Source of the DNA: an uncultured Lachnospiraceae bacterium
GTDB taxonomy: Bacteria > Bacillota > Clostridia > Lachnospirales > Lachnospiraceae
Assembly (NCBI GenBank): GCA_937965795.1
Contig: CALCMD010000080.1
Span: forward strand, 1-22,217
Reading direction: 5' to 3'
DNA: 22,217 nucleotides
In this document: piece by piece, positions 1 through 8,025 of the stretch
Position numbering within the stretch: position 1 is the first letter of the stretch
How the letters are laid out: every line of letters begins with the position of its first letter
Notes under the pieces: generated by a model
What the model was told of the DNA's origin: nothing
Databases searched by the model: none
What the model saw: only the letters and a program-made list of their open reading frames with translations
Program-made: the position numbers and the translations under genes

Positions 1-145
1 TTCTTAGGAGTTAGTTTTCGAATTCCCTGCCCCCGTTTGCGTGAGATACGTTTCCCCCGACCTGCGTACGGAATGAACGCAATCTCCCCGTTAAACCGTG
101 ATTTGCGAAAGGCATACATAAGTTGAAAATTTTTGAAAAATACTA
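1..145. other. Unassigned left-edge sequence
   Basis: This stretch is richer in G+C than the promoter region that follows and holds three CCCCG tracts at about 31, 55 and 86. On the minus strand a frame is open from an ATG at about 117-119 off the left edge, giving a short, very basic peptide. The plus frame 1 is also open until about 126. Neither has a convincing ribosome binding site or a family I recognise. In many related Firmicutes hemW lies upstream of hrcA, but I see no part of hemW here. Confidence 0.3.
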
Positions 146-174
146 TTGACAAAGAAAATTCCTAGTGCTATCTT
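146..174 (+). promoter_or_regulatory. SigA-type promoter of the hrcA operon
   Basis: A perfect TTGACA -35 box lies at 146-151, followed by a 17-base spacer and TATCTT (4 of 6 consensus) at 169-174. Transcription should start near 181, a few bases before the CIRCE operator, so HrcA bound there would block initiation or early elongation. Confidence 0.75.
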
Positions 175-187
175 ATGTACATAGATG

Positions 188-214
188 TTAGCACTCGACT
201 TCAAGGAGTGCTAA
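188..214 (+). promoter_or_regulatory. CIRCE operator (HrcA binding site)
   Basis: This is a perfect inverted repeat, TTAGCACTC, nine bases, GAGTGCTAA, exactly the CIRCE consensus. It lies between the promoter and the hrcA start, in the 5' untranslated leader. In the known system HrcA, matured by GroEL, binds CIRCE and represses the operon at normal temperature. No second CIRCE was found before dnaK, so this site should control all four heat-shock genes. Confidence 0.95.
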
Positions 215-237
215 TAAAAAGGGAGGAGGATTTGAAG

Positions 238-1284
238 ATGCAGTTAGATGACAGAAAGACAAAAATTTTGTATGCGATCATCAAAACGTATCTGGAAACA
301 GGGGAACCGGTGGGTTCCAGAACGATTTCAAAGTATGCAGATTTGAATCTGAGTTCCGCAACCATTCGAAATGAGATGTCAGATCTGGAGGAGATGGGAT
401 ATATTTTACAGCCGCATACTTCGGCGGGACGGATTCCTTCTGACAAAGGCTATCGCTTTTATGTAGATCAGATGATGGAGGATAAGGAGCGGGAAGTTAC
501 CGAGATGAAAGAGCTGATGATTCAGAAGCAGGATAAGATGGATCAGATTCTGAAACAGATGGCAAAGGTTCTGGCAAACAATACCAACTATGCGACGATG
601 ATTACCTCTCCGCAGTACCATCGGACGAAGCTGAAATTCATTCAGTTATCGGTCATTAATGAAAAGCAGATGCTGGCAGTCGTAGTCACAGAAGGCAATG
701 TGGTGAAAAACAAAATGATCCACATGGAGCATCAGCTTGATAACGAGACGGTTTTGAAGCTGAATATTCTTCTGAATACAAGTCTGAACGGACTTACGAT
801 GGAGCAGATTAATCTGGGAACGATCGCAAAGCTCAAAGAGCAGGCGGGTATCCACAGCGAAGTGGTAAACAGTGTCCTGGATGCAGTAGCAGAAGCGATA
901 CAGATGGATGATGAAGACCTGGAGATTTACACCAGCGGCGCAACAAACATTTTCCGGTATCCGGAGCTGAGCGACAGCGCGAGGGCAAGCGAGCTGATCA
1001 GTGCTTTCGAGGAAAAGAAGCAGCTTGCGAATCTGGTGGCAGAGACGATGAATTCGGATGAAAATACGCAGATTCAGGTATATATCGGAAATGAATTACC
1101 AGTACAGACTATGAAAGATTGCAGCGTGGTAAGAGCAACCTATGAATTAGGAGGCGGAATGAAGGGAACGATAGGGATTATCGGACCGAAGCGCATGGAT
1201 TATGACAAAGTCGTATCCGTTCTAAAGACTCTTACGACACAGCTTGATATGATGTTTGAAGATGATGAGAAAGAAAGGCGGTAG
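238..1284 (+). CDS. hrcA: Heat-inducible transcription repressor HrcA
   Basis: This is the repressor of class I heat-shock genes, which binds CIRCE. An N-terminal winged-helix domain covers roughly residues 1-75, with the family stretch SSATIRNEM near residue 40 and SAGRIPSDKGYRFYVD just after it. The rest matches the GAF-like and dimerisation part, ending in a glycine-rich segment (ELGGGMKGTIGIIGP). I chose the ATG at 238 because GGGAGGAGG lies at 221-229. An in-frame ATG at 175 would overlap the -10 box and put CIRCE inside the gene, so it is not credible. The resulting 348 residues are normal for HrcA. It is first in the operon with grpE, dnaK and dnaJ, and autoregulated through the CIRCE box in its own leader. 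Confidence 0.96.
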   Translation: MQLDDRKTKILYAIIKTYLETGEPVGSRTISKYADLNLSSATIRNEMSDLEEMGYILQPHTSAGRIPSDKGYRFYVDQMMEDKEREVTEMKELMIQKQDKMDQILKQMAKVLANNTNYATMITSPQYHRTKLKFIQLSVINEKQMLAVVVTEGNVVKNKMIHMEHQLDNETVLKLNILLNTSLNGLTMEQINLGTIAKLKEQAGIHSEVVNSVLDAVAEAIQMDDEDLEIYTSGATNIFRYPELSDSARASELISAFEEKKQLANLVAETMNSDENTQIQVYIGNELPVQTMKDCSVVRATYELGGGMKGTIGIIGPKRMDYDKVVSVLKTLTTQLDMMFEDDEKERR

Positions 1285-1289
1285 AGAGC

Positions 1290-1919
1290 GTGGAAGAAGA
1301 AAAGCTGGAAAAAGAATTAGAAGAAACGACAGCGTCTGAGGGGACAGCCGGAGAGGAAGAAGAAACCACGGAAACTGTGGAAGAGGCAGAAACCGCGGAA
1401 GTACCGGAAGGGAAAGCAGAGAAGCCGGCGGAAGACGGTCCGGGAGAGAAGAAAGGTTTCTTCAAAAAGAAGGATAAGAAAGATAAAAAGGACGAAAAAA
1501 TTGAGGAATTGACCGACAGGCTGAAACGTCAGATGGCAGAGTTTGATAATTTCAGGAAACGGACGGAAAAAGAGAAATCTGCAATGTATGAGATCGGCGC
1601 AAGAAGCGTCATCGAAAAAATACTGCCGGTTGTGGATAATTTTGAACGGGGGCTGTCGGGTGTGCCGGAGGAACAGAAGGAAGAGTCCTTTGTCATTGGC
1701 ATGGATAAGATTTACAAACAGATACTTACTACATTAGATGAGATCGGTGTAAAACCGATTGAGGCAGTCGGAAAGGAATTCGACCCCAATTTCCATAATG
1801 CGGTGATGCATGTGGAAGACGAGGAGCTTGGCGAAAATACAGTAGCCGAGGAATTCCAGAAAGGTTATATTTATCGTGACGCCGTGGTGCGTCACAGTAT
1901 GGTAAAGGTGGCTAACTGA
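1290..1919 (+). CDS. grpE: Nucleotide exchange factor GrpE
   Basis: GrpE is the cytoplasmic exchange factor that releases ADP from DnaK. Its start is a GTG, five bases after the hrcA stop, with AAGGCGG at 1275-1281 as ribosome binding site. The first 70 or so residues are a low-complexity, strongly acidic stretch ending in a lysine-rich patch (KKKDKKDKKDEK). The conserved coiled coil follows (RQMAEFDNFRKRTEKEK), then ILPVVDNFERGL, and a C-terminal beta domain with FDPNFHNAVMHVED and GYIYRDAVVRHSMVKVAN. The length of 209 residues is typical of Firmicutes. The acidic N-terminus varies between species and is probably disordered. Confidence 0.96.
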   Translation: MEEEKLEKELEETTASEGTAGEEEETTETVEEAETAEVPEGKAEKPAEDGPGEKKGFFKKKDKKDKKDEKIEELTDRLKRQMAEFDNFRKRTEKEKSAMYEIGARSVIEKILPVVDNFERGLSGVPEEQKEESFVIGMDKIYKQILTTLDEIGVKPIEAVGKEFDPNFHNAVMHVEDEELGENTVAEEFQKGYIYRDAVVRHSMVKVAN

Positions 1920-1991
1920 TAAAGTCAGACGCAAATAAATAAGGGAACAACAAAATTCATATATCATTCAATCTATGAGGAGGAAATTATA

Positions 1992-3848
1992 ATGGGAAAA
2001 ATTATTGGAATTGATTTAGGAACAACAAATAGCTGTGTAGCAGTCATGGAGGGCGGTAAACCGGTAGTTATCGCAAATACAGAGGGAGCAAGAACCACAC
2101 CGTCCGTAGTGGCATTCACAAAGACAGGAGAAAGACTGGTTGGAGAGCCGGCAAAACGTCAGGCAGTTACAAACGCTGATAAGACGATTTCTTCTATTAA
2201 AAGACATATGGGTACGGATTACAAAGTAGATATTGACGGGAAGAAATATTCACCGCAGGAAATTTCTGCAATGATTCTTCAGAAACTGAAAGGGGACGCA
2301 GAAAACTATCTGGGTGAGAAGGTTACGGAAGCAGTGATCACAGTACCGGCATATTTTAACGACGCACAGCGTCAGGCAACGAAAGATGCCGGAAAGATTG
2401 CAGGGCTGGATGTAAAGCGTATCATCAATGAGCCGACGGCGGCAGCGCTTGCATACGGTCTGGACAATGAGAATGAGCAGAAGATCATGGTATACGATCT
2501 GGGCGGCGGTACTTTTGACGTATCCATTATCGAGATCGGCGATGGCGTGATTGAGGTACTTGCTACAGCCGGCGACAACAGACTGGGCGGCGATGATTTT
2601 GACCAGAAGATTACGAATTACATGCTGGCTGAATTCAAGAGAAATGAAGGCGTGGATTTATCAAATGATAAGATGGCGCTCCAGAGATTAAAGGAAGCGG
2701 CAGAGAAAGCGAAAAAAGAACTTTCTTCCGCAACGACCACAAACATCAACCTTCCGTTCATCACAGCAACATCAGAAGGACCGAAGCATTTTGATATGAA
2801 TCTGACAAGAGCAAAATTTGATGAACTGACACACGATCTGGTGGAGAGAACAGCGACGCCTGTTATGACTGCGCTGAAAGACGCCGGGCTTACTTCCAGC
2901 GATATTTCTAAGGTACTTCTGGTCGGCGGTTCTACGCGTATTCCGGCAGTACAGGATAAGGTAAAAGCGCTGACAGGCCATGAGCCGAGCAAGAGCCTGA
3001 ATCCGGATGAGTGCGTGGCGCTGGGCGCTTCCGTACAGGGAGGAAAGCTTTCTGGTGATGAAGGTGCGGGCGATATTCTTCTTCTGGATGTTACGCCGCT
3101 GTCACTGTCTATCGAAACTATGGGCGGTGTTGCGACCAGGCTGATTGAGAGAAATACCACGATTCCGACGAAGAAGAGCCAGATCTTTTCGACAGCGGCC
3201 GATAATCAGACAGCCGTAGATATTCATGTCGTTCAGGGTGAGAGACAGTTTGCAAGGGATAATAAGTCCCTCGGACAGTTCCGTCTGGATGGTATTCCGC
3301 CAGCAAGAAGAGGCGTACCTCAGATTGAAGTTACCTTTGATATTGATGCAAATGGTATTGTAAATGTATCCGCGAAGGATCTGGGAACGGGAAAAGAGCA
3401 GCATATTACCATTACTTCCGGTTCCAATATGTCCGATGCCGATATTGAAAAGGCAGTAAAAGAGGCCGCTGAGTTCGAGGCGCAGGATAAGAAGCGGAAA
3501 GAAGCAATCGACACAAGAAATGATGCGGATTCTATGGTTTTCCAGACAGAAAAGGCACTGGAAGAAGTAGGAGATAAGATCGATGCAAATGATAAGACGG
3601 CCGTAGAAGCTGATCTGGCGGCATTGAAGAAGCTGATTGAAGAATCCAATCCTGATAACATGACGGATATGCAGGTGACAGAGATCAAGGCTGCAAAGGA
3701 AAAACTCATGGAGAGCGCACAGAAGGTTTTTGCAAAGGTTTACGAGCAGGCACAGGCGGCGCAGGGTGCGGCGGCAGGTCCGGATATGGGAGCCGGCGAA
3801 GCATATCAGGCGGACGATGTCGTTGACGGAGATTACAAAGAGGTATAA
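1992..3848 (+). CDS. dnaK: Molecular chaperone DnaK (Hsp70)
   Basis: DnaK is the ATP-dependent Hsp70 chaperone that binds exposed hydrophobic segments together with DnaJ and GrpE. All Hsp70 signatures are intact: IGIDLGTTNSCV near residue 4, VYDLGGGTFDVS at 167-178, and LVGGSTRIPAV at 309-319. The substrate-binding domain follows, beginning near DVTPLSLSIETMGG, then an alpha-helical lid, and an alanine/glycine-rich tail ending DDVVDGDYKEV. At 618 residues it is full length. A strong GAGGAGG lies at 1977-1983, nine bases before the ATG. The 72 bases after grpE hold no terminator or new CIRCE, so it is read from the hrcA promoter. Confidence 0.98.
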   Translation: MGKIIGIDLGTTNSCVAVMEGGKPVVIANTEGARTTPSVVAFTKTGERLVGEPAKRQAVTNADKTISSIKRHMGTDYKVDIDGKKYSPQEISAMILQKLKGDAENYLGEKVTEAVITVPAYFNDAQRQATKDAGKIAGLDVKRIINEPTAAALAYGLDNENEQKIMVYDLGGGTFDVSIIEIGDGVIEVLATAGDNRLGGDDFDQKITNYMLAEFKRNEGVDLSNDKMALQRLKEAAEKAKKELSSATTTNINLPFITATSEGPKHFDMNLTRAKFDELTHDLVERTATPVMTALKDAGLTSSDISKVLLVGGSTRIPAVQDKVKALTGHEPSKSLNPDECVALGASVQGGKLSGDEGAGDILLLDVTPLSLSIETMGGVATRLIERNTTIPTKKSQIFSTAADNQTAVDIHVVQGERQFARDNKSLGQFRLDGIPPARRGVPQIEVTFDIDANGIVNVSAKDLGTGKEQHITITSGSNMSDADIEKAVKEAAEFEAQDKKRKEAIDTRNDADSMVFQTEKALEEVGDKIDANDKTAVEADLAALKKLIEESNPDNMTDMQVTEIKAAKEKLMESAQKVFAKVYEQAQAAQGAAAGPDMGAGEAYQADDVVDGDYKEV

Positions 3849-3870
3849 GTTCTGTATTTATGCAGAAGCC

Positions 3871-3931
3871 AGGGGACAGATGCTTTCCCCGCAGGCCGGG
3901 TATCCGGCCTGCGGAAGAAGCGCCTGTCCCT
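3871..3931. repeat. Long near-perfect palindrome between dnaK and dnaJ
   Basis: The left arm (3871-3899) and right arm (3904-3931) are inverted copies around a four-base GTAT loop. The inner 11 base pairs (CCGCAGGCCGG with CCGGCCTGCGG) are perfect, and the outer ends are AGGGGACAG and CTGTCCCT. It is not followed by a T tract, so it does not look like a simple terminator. It lies inside the transcript, starting 22 bases after the dnaK stop and ending 32 bases before the dnaJ start. It could be a REP- or MITE-like mobile palindrome, or a processing or mRNA-stability hairpin that sets the DnaK:DnaJ ratio. I saw no second copy in this window. Confidence 0.7.
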
Positions 3932-3963
3932 AAAGAGCGTAAAATAGAGGATAGGTGAAGAAT

Positions 3964-5151
3964 ATGGCAGAGAGCAAAAGAGATTATTACGAGGTTCTGG
4001 GTGTTGACAGAAACGCCGATGAAGCGACGCTAAAGAAAGCATACCGAAAGTTAGCCAAGAAATATCACCCGGACACAAATCCCGGAGATGCGGAAGCAGA
4101 GAAGAAGTTTAAAGAAGCATCTGAGGCTTATGCAGTATTGAGCGATTCCGAGAAAAGAGCGCAGTATGACCAGTTCGGACATGCGGCATTCGAGCAGGGA
4201 GGAGGTCCCGGAGGATTCGGAGGCTTTGATTTCAGCGGTGATATGGGCGATATTTTCGGCGATATTTTCGGCGATCTGTTTGGCGGCGGTACGAGATCCA
4301 GAAGAACCAATAACGGCCCGATGAAAGGGGCGAATCTACGCACCAGTGTGAGGATTACTTTTGAAGAGGCGGTTTTTGGGTGTGAAAAGAAGCTGGAACT
4401 GAACCTGAAAGATGAATGTACTTCCTGCCACGGAACCGGTGCAAAGCCGGGGAGCAGCCCGGAAACCTGTTCGAAGTGCGGTGGAAAAGGCCAGGTGGTA
4501 TTTACGCAGCAGTCCCTGTTCGGAACGGTCAGAAATGTACAGACCTGCCCGGAGTGCGGCGGAAGCGGAAAGGTGATTCGGGAGAAGTGCAAGATCTGTC
4601 ATGGAACGGGATTCACTTCCAGCAAAAAGAAAATTGCCGTAACGATTCCGGCAGGTATTGATGACGGACAGAGCATCCGCATCCGGGAAAAAGGAGAGCC
4701 GGGGCTTAATGGCGGGCCGAGGGGAGATCTTCTGGTGGAAGTACACGTTCAGCCGCATCCGATTTTCCAGCGCCAGGATATGAATATTTACTCAACGGCG
4801 CCGATTACTTTCGCTCAGGCGGCGCTGGGCGGCGATGTGCGCATCAATACAGTAGACGGAGATGTGATCTACACAGTCAAACCCGGTACGCAGACAGATA
4901 CAAAGGTACGTTTGAAAGGAAAAGGAGTTCCATCGCTGCGCAATAAATCCGTGCGGGGTGATCAGTATGTAACTCTTGTAGTCCAGGTGCCGACCAAATT
5001 AAGTGAAGAGGCGAAAGAAGCGCTGAAGAAATTCGACGCAGAGAGTGATAATTCACTGGGCTTTAAACTGAATGAAGAGAAAGCGAAGGAAAAGCCAAAG
5101 AAGAAAGGCTTTATGGATAAATTGAAAGAGACATTTGAAGATAATAATTAA
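3964..5151 (+). CDS. dnaJ: Molecular chaperone DnaJ (Hsp40)
   Basis: DnaJ is the type I J-protein that delivers substrates to DnaK and triggers its ATPase. The J domain is at residues 5-70 with HPD at 35-37. A Gly/Phe-rich linker follows (about 75-115, including a GDIFGDIFGDLFGG run). Four zinc-binding CxxCxGxG motifs begin at Cys152, Cys169, Cys195 and Cys209. The C-terminal substrate-binding domains follow, ending in a lysine-rich tail. I chose the ATG at 3964, giving MAESKRDYYEVLGV and an AGGTGA six bases upstream. A GTG at 3955 would add three residues and is less likely. The length is 395 residues. It is last in the heat-shock operon, since a terminator follows at once. Confidence 0.96.
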   Translation: MAESKRDYYEVLGVDRNADEATLKKAYRKLAKKYHPDTNPGDAEAEKKFKEASEAYAVLSDSEKRAQYDQFGHAAFEQGGGPGGFGGFDFSGDMGDIFGDIFGDLFGGGTRSRRTNNGPMKGANLRTSVRITFEEAVFGCEKKLELNLKDECTSCHGTGAKPGSSPETCSKCGGKGQVVFTQQSLFGTVRNVQTCPECGGSGKVIREKCKICHGTGFTSSKKKIAVTIPAGIDDGQSIRIREKGEPGLNGGPRGDLLVEVHVQPHPIFQRQDMNIYSTAPITFAQAALGGDVRINTVDGDVIYTVKPGTQTDTKVRLKGKGVPSLRNKSVRGDQYVTLVVQVPTKLSEEAKEALKKFDAESDNSLGFKLNEEKAKEKPKKKGFMDKLKETFEDNN

Positions 5152-5190
5152 GCAGAAGGCCGTGGGATGAAAAGTCCCCGGCTTTTTGCT
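5152..5190 (+). terminator. Rho-independent terminator after dnaJ
   Basis: The hairpin begins one base after the dnaJ stop. GCAGAAGGCCG pairs with CGGCTTTTTGC (one G-U pair and an A/T-rich outer stem), extended by GGGA/TCCC around a TGAAAAG loop, with the T run inside the right arm at 5183-5187. It closes the heat-shock operon and separates it from the surface-protein gene. Confidence 0.8.
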
Positions 5191-5221
5191 TTGGGAAAGA
5201 AATCAGGAAAGGTAATCAAAT

Positions 5222-5237
5222 CTTAATATTTATTAAG
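5222..5237. promoter_or_regulatory. AT-rich palindrome upstream of a promoter (possible operator)
   Basis: CTTAATA, two bases, TATTAAG is a perfect seven-base inverted repeat. It ends ten bases before the TTGACA box of the promoter at 5248. Its position fits a binding site for an activator or repressor of the surface-protein transcript, but no known regulator is recognised and chance AT-rich palindromes are common. Confidence 0.3.
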
Positions 5238-5247
5238 GGAATTAACG

Positions 5248-5276
5248 TTGACACCGGGGCAGGGAGGAACTAAAAT
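5248..5276 (+). promoter_or_regulatory. Strong SigA-type promoter for the surface-protein operon
   Basis: TTGACA at 5248-5253, a 17-base spacer and TAAAAT at 5271-5276 give 11 of 12 consensus bases. Transcription should start near 5283, leaving a leader of about 60 bases before the ATG at 5345. No other good promoter lies before prmA, so this one probably also drives prmA, rsmE, the cysteine desulfurase and thiI. Confidence 0.75.
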
Positions 5277-5344
5277 ATATAAGATATGAGAAAATCGGTA
5301 GTCCTATGTGTTGAATTAAGTGTAGAAAGAAAAGGGGACAGCTT

Positions 5345-7999
5345 ATGAAGAATAAACTGATAAGAAAACTGATGATTTTTGGTCTGGTTTGCAGTACCAT
5401 TGTGTCTACAGGGTCGGTCACTGTGCTGGCGGCAGGAACAGAGGCGCAGACAGAAAATACAAAAGATACGGAGGCTGAAACGAAGGTATCGGAAACAAAA
5501 GAGCCGGAAAGCGAAACAAAGGCAAAGGAGCCGGAAACAAAAGAGCCGGAGAGCGGGACAGAGGCAAAGGAGCCGGAAACAAAAGAGCCGGAGAGCGAGA
5601 CAAAGGCAAAGGAGCCGGAGACGAAAGAGCCGGAGAGCGAGACGAAAGGAACGGAAACCCCAGGGGCTGTGGAACAGCTTCTGGATCAGCCGGGGCAGAC
5701 AGAGAGAAGAGCGGAAGCGGCCGCCTTGCAGATTAGCGGCACGGAAGGGGAGGACTATACGCTTGATGAGGCCAGCGGAGTGATTACCATTAAGAGCAGT
5801 AAGCCTGTAAAAATCAGCGGAGAGCCGGGCACGGAATATGCGGGACGTATCATCATTGAGGCGGAAGCGGCAAACCTTACGCTGGAAAATGTATGTTTAA
5901 AAGGCACAGCCGGAGCAGTTCTGACGCTCAGGGAAGGAAAAAAGCTGAGTCTGACGGTAACGGGCGGAAACGAGCTGAAGACAGAAGGAGACGATACCCC
6001 TGCGGTCAGACTTGAGAAAGAGACGGAGCTTACGATAGGAGGAGAAGGGAAGCTGACACTTGGCGGAAAAGGGACGGGAAAGGATATTTCCATGTCCAGA
6101 GGGGATAGAAAAGAGCCTGAAACGGATGAGAATGGGAAAGATAAGGAAGTAAAAAAAGATGTACCTGCGACTCTGAAAATTAAAGAAGGAACGATTACGG
6201 CGAAAAACGGAATTTCCGTGACGGGAGACGAGGAGCAGGCGGTATCCGTTCAGATTTCCGGCGGAAGCGTCGACTTAAAAGTTTCCGCTTCAGAGAGAGA
6301 AAAAATCAAAATCACAGCAGATGGGACAGAAAAAGTTTACAGGACAAAACTGACGCTGGAAAAGGCAGATGAACAGGTAGAAAGCCTGACGGTGAAATTG
6401 GATGGCATGTCTTATACATATGGGAACAAAGGTATTTATACGAATGACGAGAAACAGATATTCCTGTATCTTCCGGCAAAACAGACAGTTGTGGAGGTAA
6501 ACGGGGCGGAATATAGCGGGGCAGTGAAGGAAGATGACCAGGCGGAATTAAAGGCAAAAGGGATTACCGTTGATCCGGTCATAATTCCAACAGCAGATTA
6601 TGGGTATCTTCAGAATGAAGTAAATAACATACCGGTGTCTATCAGAAACTATTCGGAAAAGGAAAAAACGGTAAGCGTGGGGATTACCGGAGAGCAGAAG
6701 GGAAAATTTCTGCTCATGACTTATGGAAATATAAAGGTTCCGGGAAGAACAGGCGTACTGGCGGGTGAAAGCAAAGAAATTAAAATCCAGCCGATGCCGG
6801 GTTTGGATGCCGGAGAGTATAAAGCAGTGTTAGAGGTTACGGATGAAGAGGGAAATAAGACCTCTGCCGAGGTATCTTTTACCGTAAAAAAGATCAAGCT
6901 TACCGTTGATGCAAAGATTGATGAAAAAATTTATGACGGCACAAAAAAAGCTACGGGTACGGTTACTCTGGGAGGGGCGGACATTGCCGGTCAGATGGAG
7001 ATTGATCAGAACCGGGTGACCTTTACTTTTAACAGTGCGAATGTGGCAACGGCAAAAACCGTAACGGTTGCAAATCTGGCATTTGTAAAAGAAGAGTTTG
7101 CAAAGAATTATGAGCTTCCCGAAAAGGTAGAAGTAGCGGCAAAGATAAAAAAGGCGCCGAATCCACATACAAAAGAAGAGTTAAAGGCGCCAAGTGTCAC
7201 GACGGTCTATAACAGCGCCAGAAAGGCATGGCTGCCGCAGCTTACGACTTATAAAGGACAGGAGTATCTTTTTATTAAAGGGCTTCAAACGTCCCTGTAT
7301 ACAAAGAATAAAGAGAGTGAAAACTGGAGATTCGGAAAAAAGAACACGGTGGAAAACAGACTGATCAATCTGAAAGGAACGGGGCTGGAGGCCGGGCAGA
7401 CCTATACGGTATGGACCAGATTTGCCGGAGATTCCAATCATGAGCCGAGTGACGGAGAAGTGCTGGCTTACAGCACCTTTTATGTCAATCAGAATGGGAA
7501 TGGGGCGACGGATGCCAATGGAAATAAAATTACAGGATTGACAGAGGGTACTACTTACAAGACGGGTTCCAGGCTTGCTTTTGCAGCGGTGGGAGCAGGG
7601 ATGAGCAATACGTCCCCGAAAGCGGGGGATGTGCGCTATCTGCCGGTATCCTGGAAGATCAGCGAGGAACACGCATGGACGAATCCGCCATACGAGGGAG
7701 TTTTCACGATTCCTCAGGCAGGTTCCTATACTCTCCAGGTTACGTTTAAAAAGCAGACCTATACCAATGGTACATGGACGGACAGCGGAAGCACTTCTAT
7801 TTCAAGAGTAAACTTTAAGATGGCGGCGGATGGTGTGAACGGTACAGGCTATACGCCGAGCAGCAGCACGCCTGTTACCACGACGGGGGCGGCAAAGACA
7901 GGAGACCAGTCGCCGGTTCTGCCGTTGACCGTGATTTTCCTGGCGTCCGGTATCCTGCTGGTATATTATGGAAGGAAGAAGAAAGTAAAGGCGGAATAG
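5345..7999 (+). CDS. Large secreted, wall-anchored surface protein
   Basis: I do not know its function. The N-terminus is a signal peptide (basic start, hydrophobic core, cleavage likely after VLAA near residue 30). It is followed by about 90 residues of charged Glu/Lys/Thr repeats, probably a disordered stalk. Then come beta-rich segments: one rich in ITIKSSKPVKISG and LTLENV-type strands around residues 130-250, an Ig-like segment ending AEVSFTV, and a YDG-type repeat near KIYDGTKKATGTVTLGG. The C-terminus has KTGDQSP, a hydrophobic helix and GRKKK, the layout of a sortase signal with a non-classical motif (AAKTG rather than LPxTG). The family of adhesins or carbohydrate-binding surface proteins is plausible but unproven. 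AAAGGGGA at 5331-5338 serves as ribosome binding site. Confidence 0.85.
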   Translation: MKNKLIRKLMIFGLVCSTIVSTGSVTVLAAGTEAQTENTKDTEAETKVSETKEPESETKAKEPETKEPESGTEAKEPETKEPESETKAKEPETKEPESETKGTETPGAVEQLLDQPGQTERRAEAAALQISGTEGEDYTLDEASGVITIKSSKPVKISGEPGTEYAGRIIIEAEAANLTLENVCLKGTAGAVLTLREGKKLSLTVTGGNELKTEGDDTPAVRLEKETELTIGGEGKLTLGGKGTGKDISMSRGDRKEPETDENGKDKEVKKDVPATLKIKEGTITAKNGISVTGDEEQAVSVQISGGSVDLKVSASEREKIKITADGTEKVYRTKLTLEKADEQVESLTVKLDGMSYTYGNKGIYTNDEKQIFLYLPAKQTVVEVNGAEYSGAVKEDDQAELKAKGITVDPVIIPTADYGYLQNEVNNIPVSIRNYSEKEKTVSVGITGEQKGKFLLMTYGNIKVPGRTGVLAGESKEIKIQPMPGLDAGEYKAVLEVTDEEGNKTSAEVSFTVKKIKLTVDAKIDEKIYDGTKKATGTVTLGGADIAGQMEIDQNRVTFTFNSANVATAKTVTVANLAFVKEEFAKNYELPEKVEVAAKIKKAPNPHTKEELKAPSVTTVYNSARKAWLPQLTTYKGQEYLFIKGLQTSLYTKNKESENWRFGKKNTVENRLINLKGTGLEAGQTYTVWTRFAGDSNHEPSDGEVLAYSTFYVNQNGNGATDANGNKITGLTEGTTYKTGSRLAFAAVGAGMSNTSPKAGDVRYLPVSWKISEEHAWTNPPYEGVFTIPQAGSYTLQVTFKKQTYTNGTWTDSGSTSISRVNFKMAADGVNGTGYTPSSSTPVTTTGAAKTGDQSPVLPLTVIFLASGILLVYYGRKKKVKAE
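5498..5650 (+). repeat. 42-base in-frame tandem repeat coding a Glu/Pro/Lys/Thr stalk
   Basis: About 3.6 copies of a 14-codon unit, KEPESETKAKEPET and close variants (one has KEPESGTEAKEPET), lie just after the signal peptide of the surface protein. Copies differ mostly by silent or conservative changes. Such repeats commonly change in copy number between strains and act as flexible, wall-spanning spacers. Confidence 0.85.
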
Positions 8000-8025
8000 G
8001 AAGGTTGGTAAAGAGAGGGAATTAT

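Noticed and set aside
175..237. Upstream in-frame ATG for hrcA
   Set aside because: It overlaps the -10 box and would translate through CIRCE. The ATG at 238 has an excellent binding site and the normal HrcA start.
2618..3160. 180-codon minus-strand frame inside dnaK
   Set aside because: DnaK and other Hsp70 genes often show long antisense open frames because of codon bias. There is no ribosome binding site or domain.
3955..3963. GTG start for dnaJ three codons upstream
   Set aside because: The ATG at 3964 gives the usual short DnaJ N-terminus and has AGGTGA at suitable spacing.
5345..5440. Lipoprotein signal in the surface protein
   Set aside because: Cys16 is preceded by GLV and not by a small residue at -1, and it lies in the middle of the hydrophobic core. 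VLAA cleavage by signal peptidase I fits better.
5498..5650. CRISPR-like regular repeats
   Set aside because: The repeats are contiguous, without spacers, a multiple of three and in frame within a secreted protein.
5379..5783. 134-codon Arg/Lys-rich frame overlapping the surface gene
   Set aside because: It is the +1 reading of the Glu/Lys repeats. The composition is a result of the repeat and there is no binding site.
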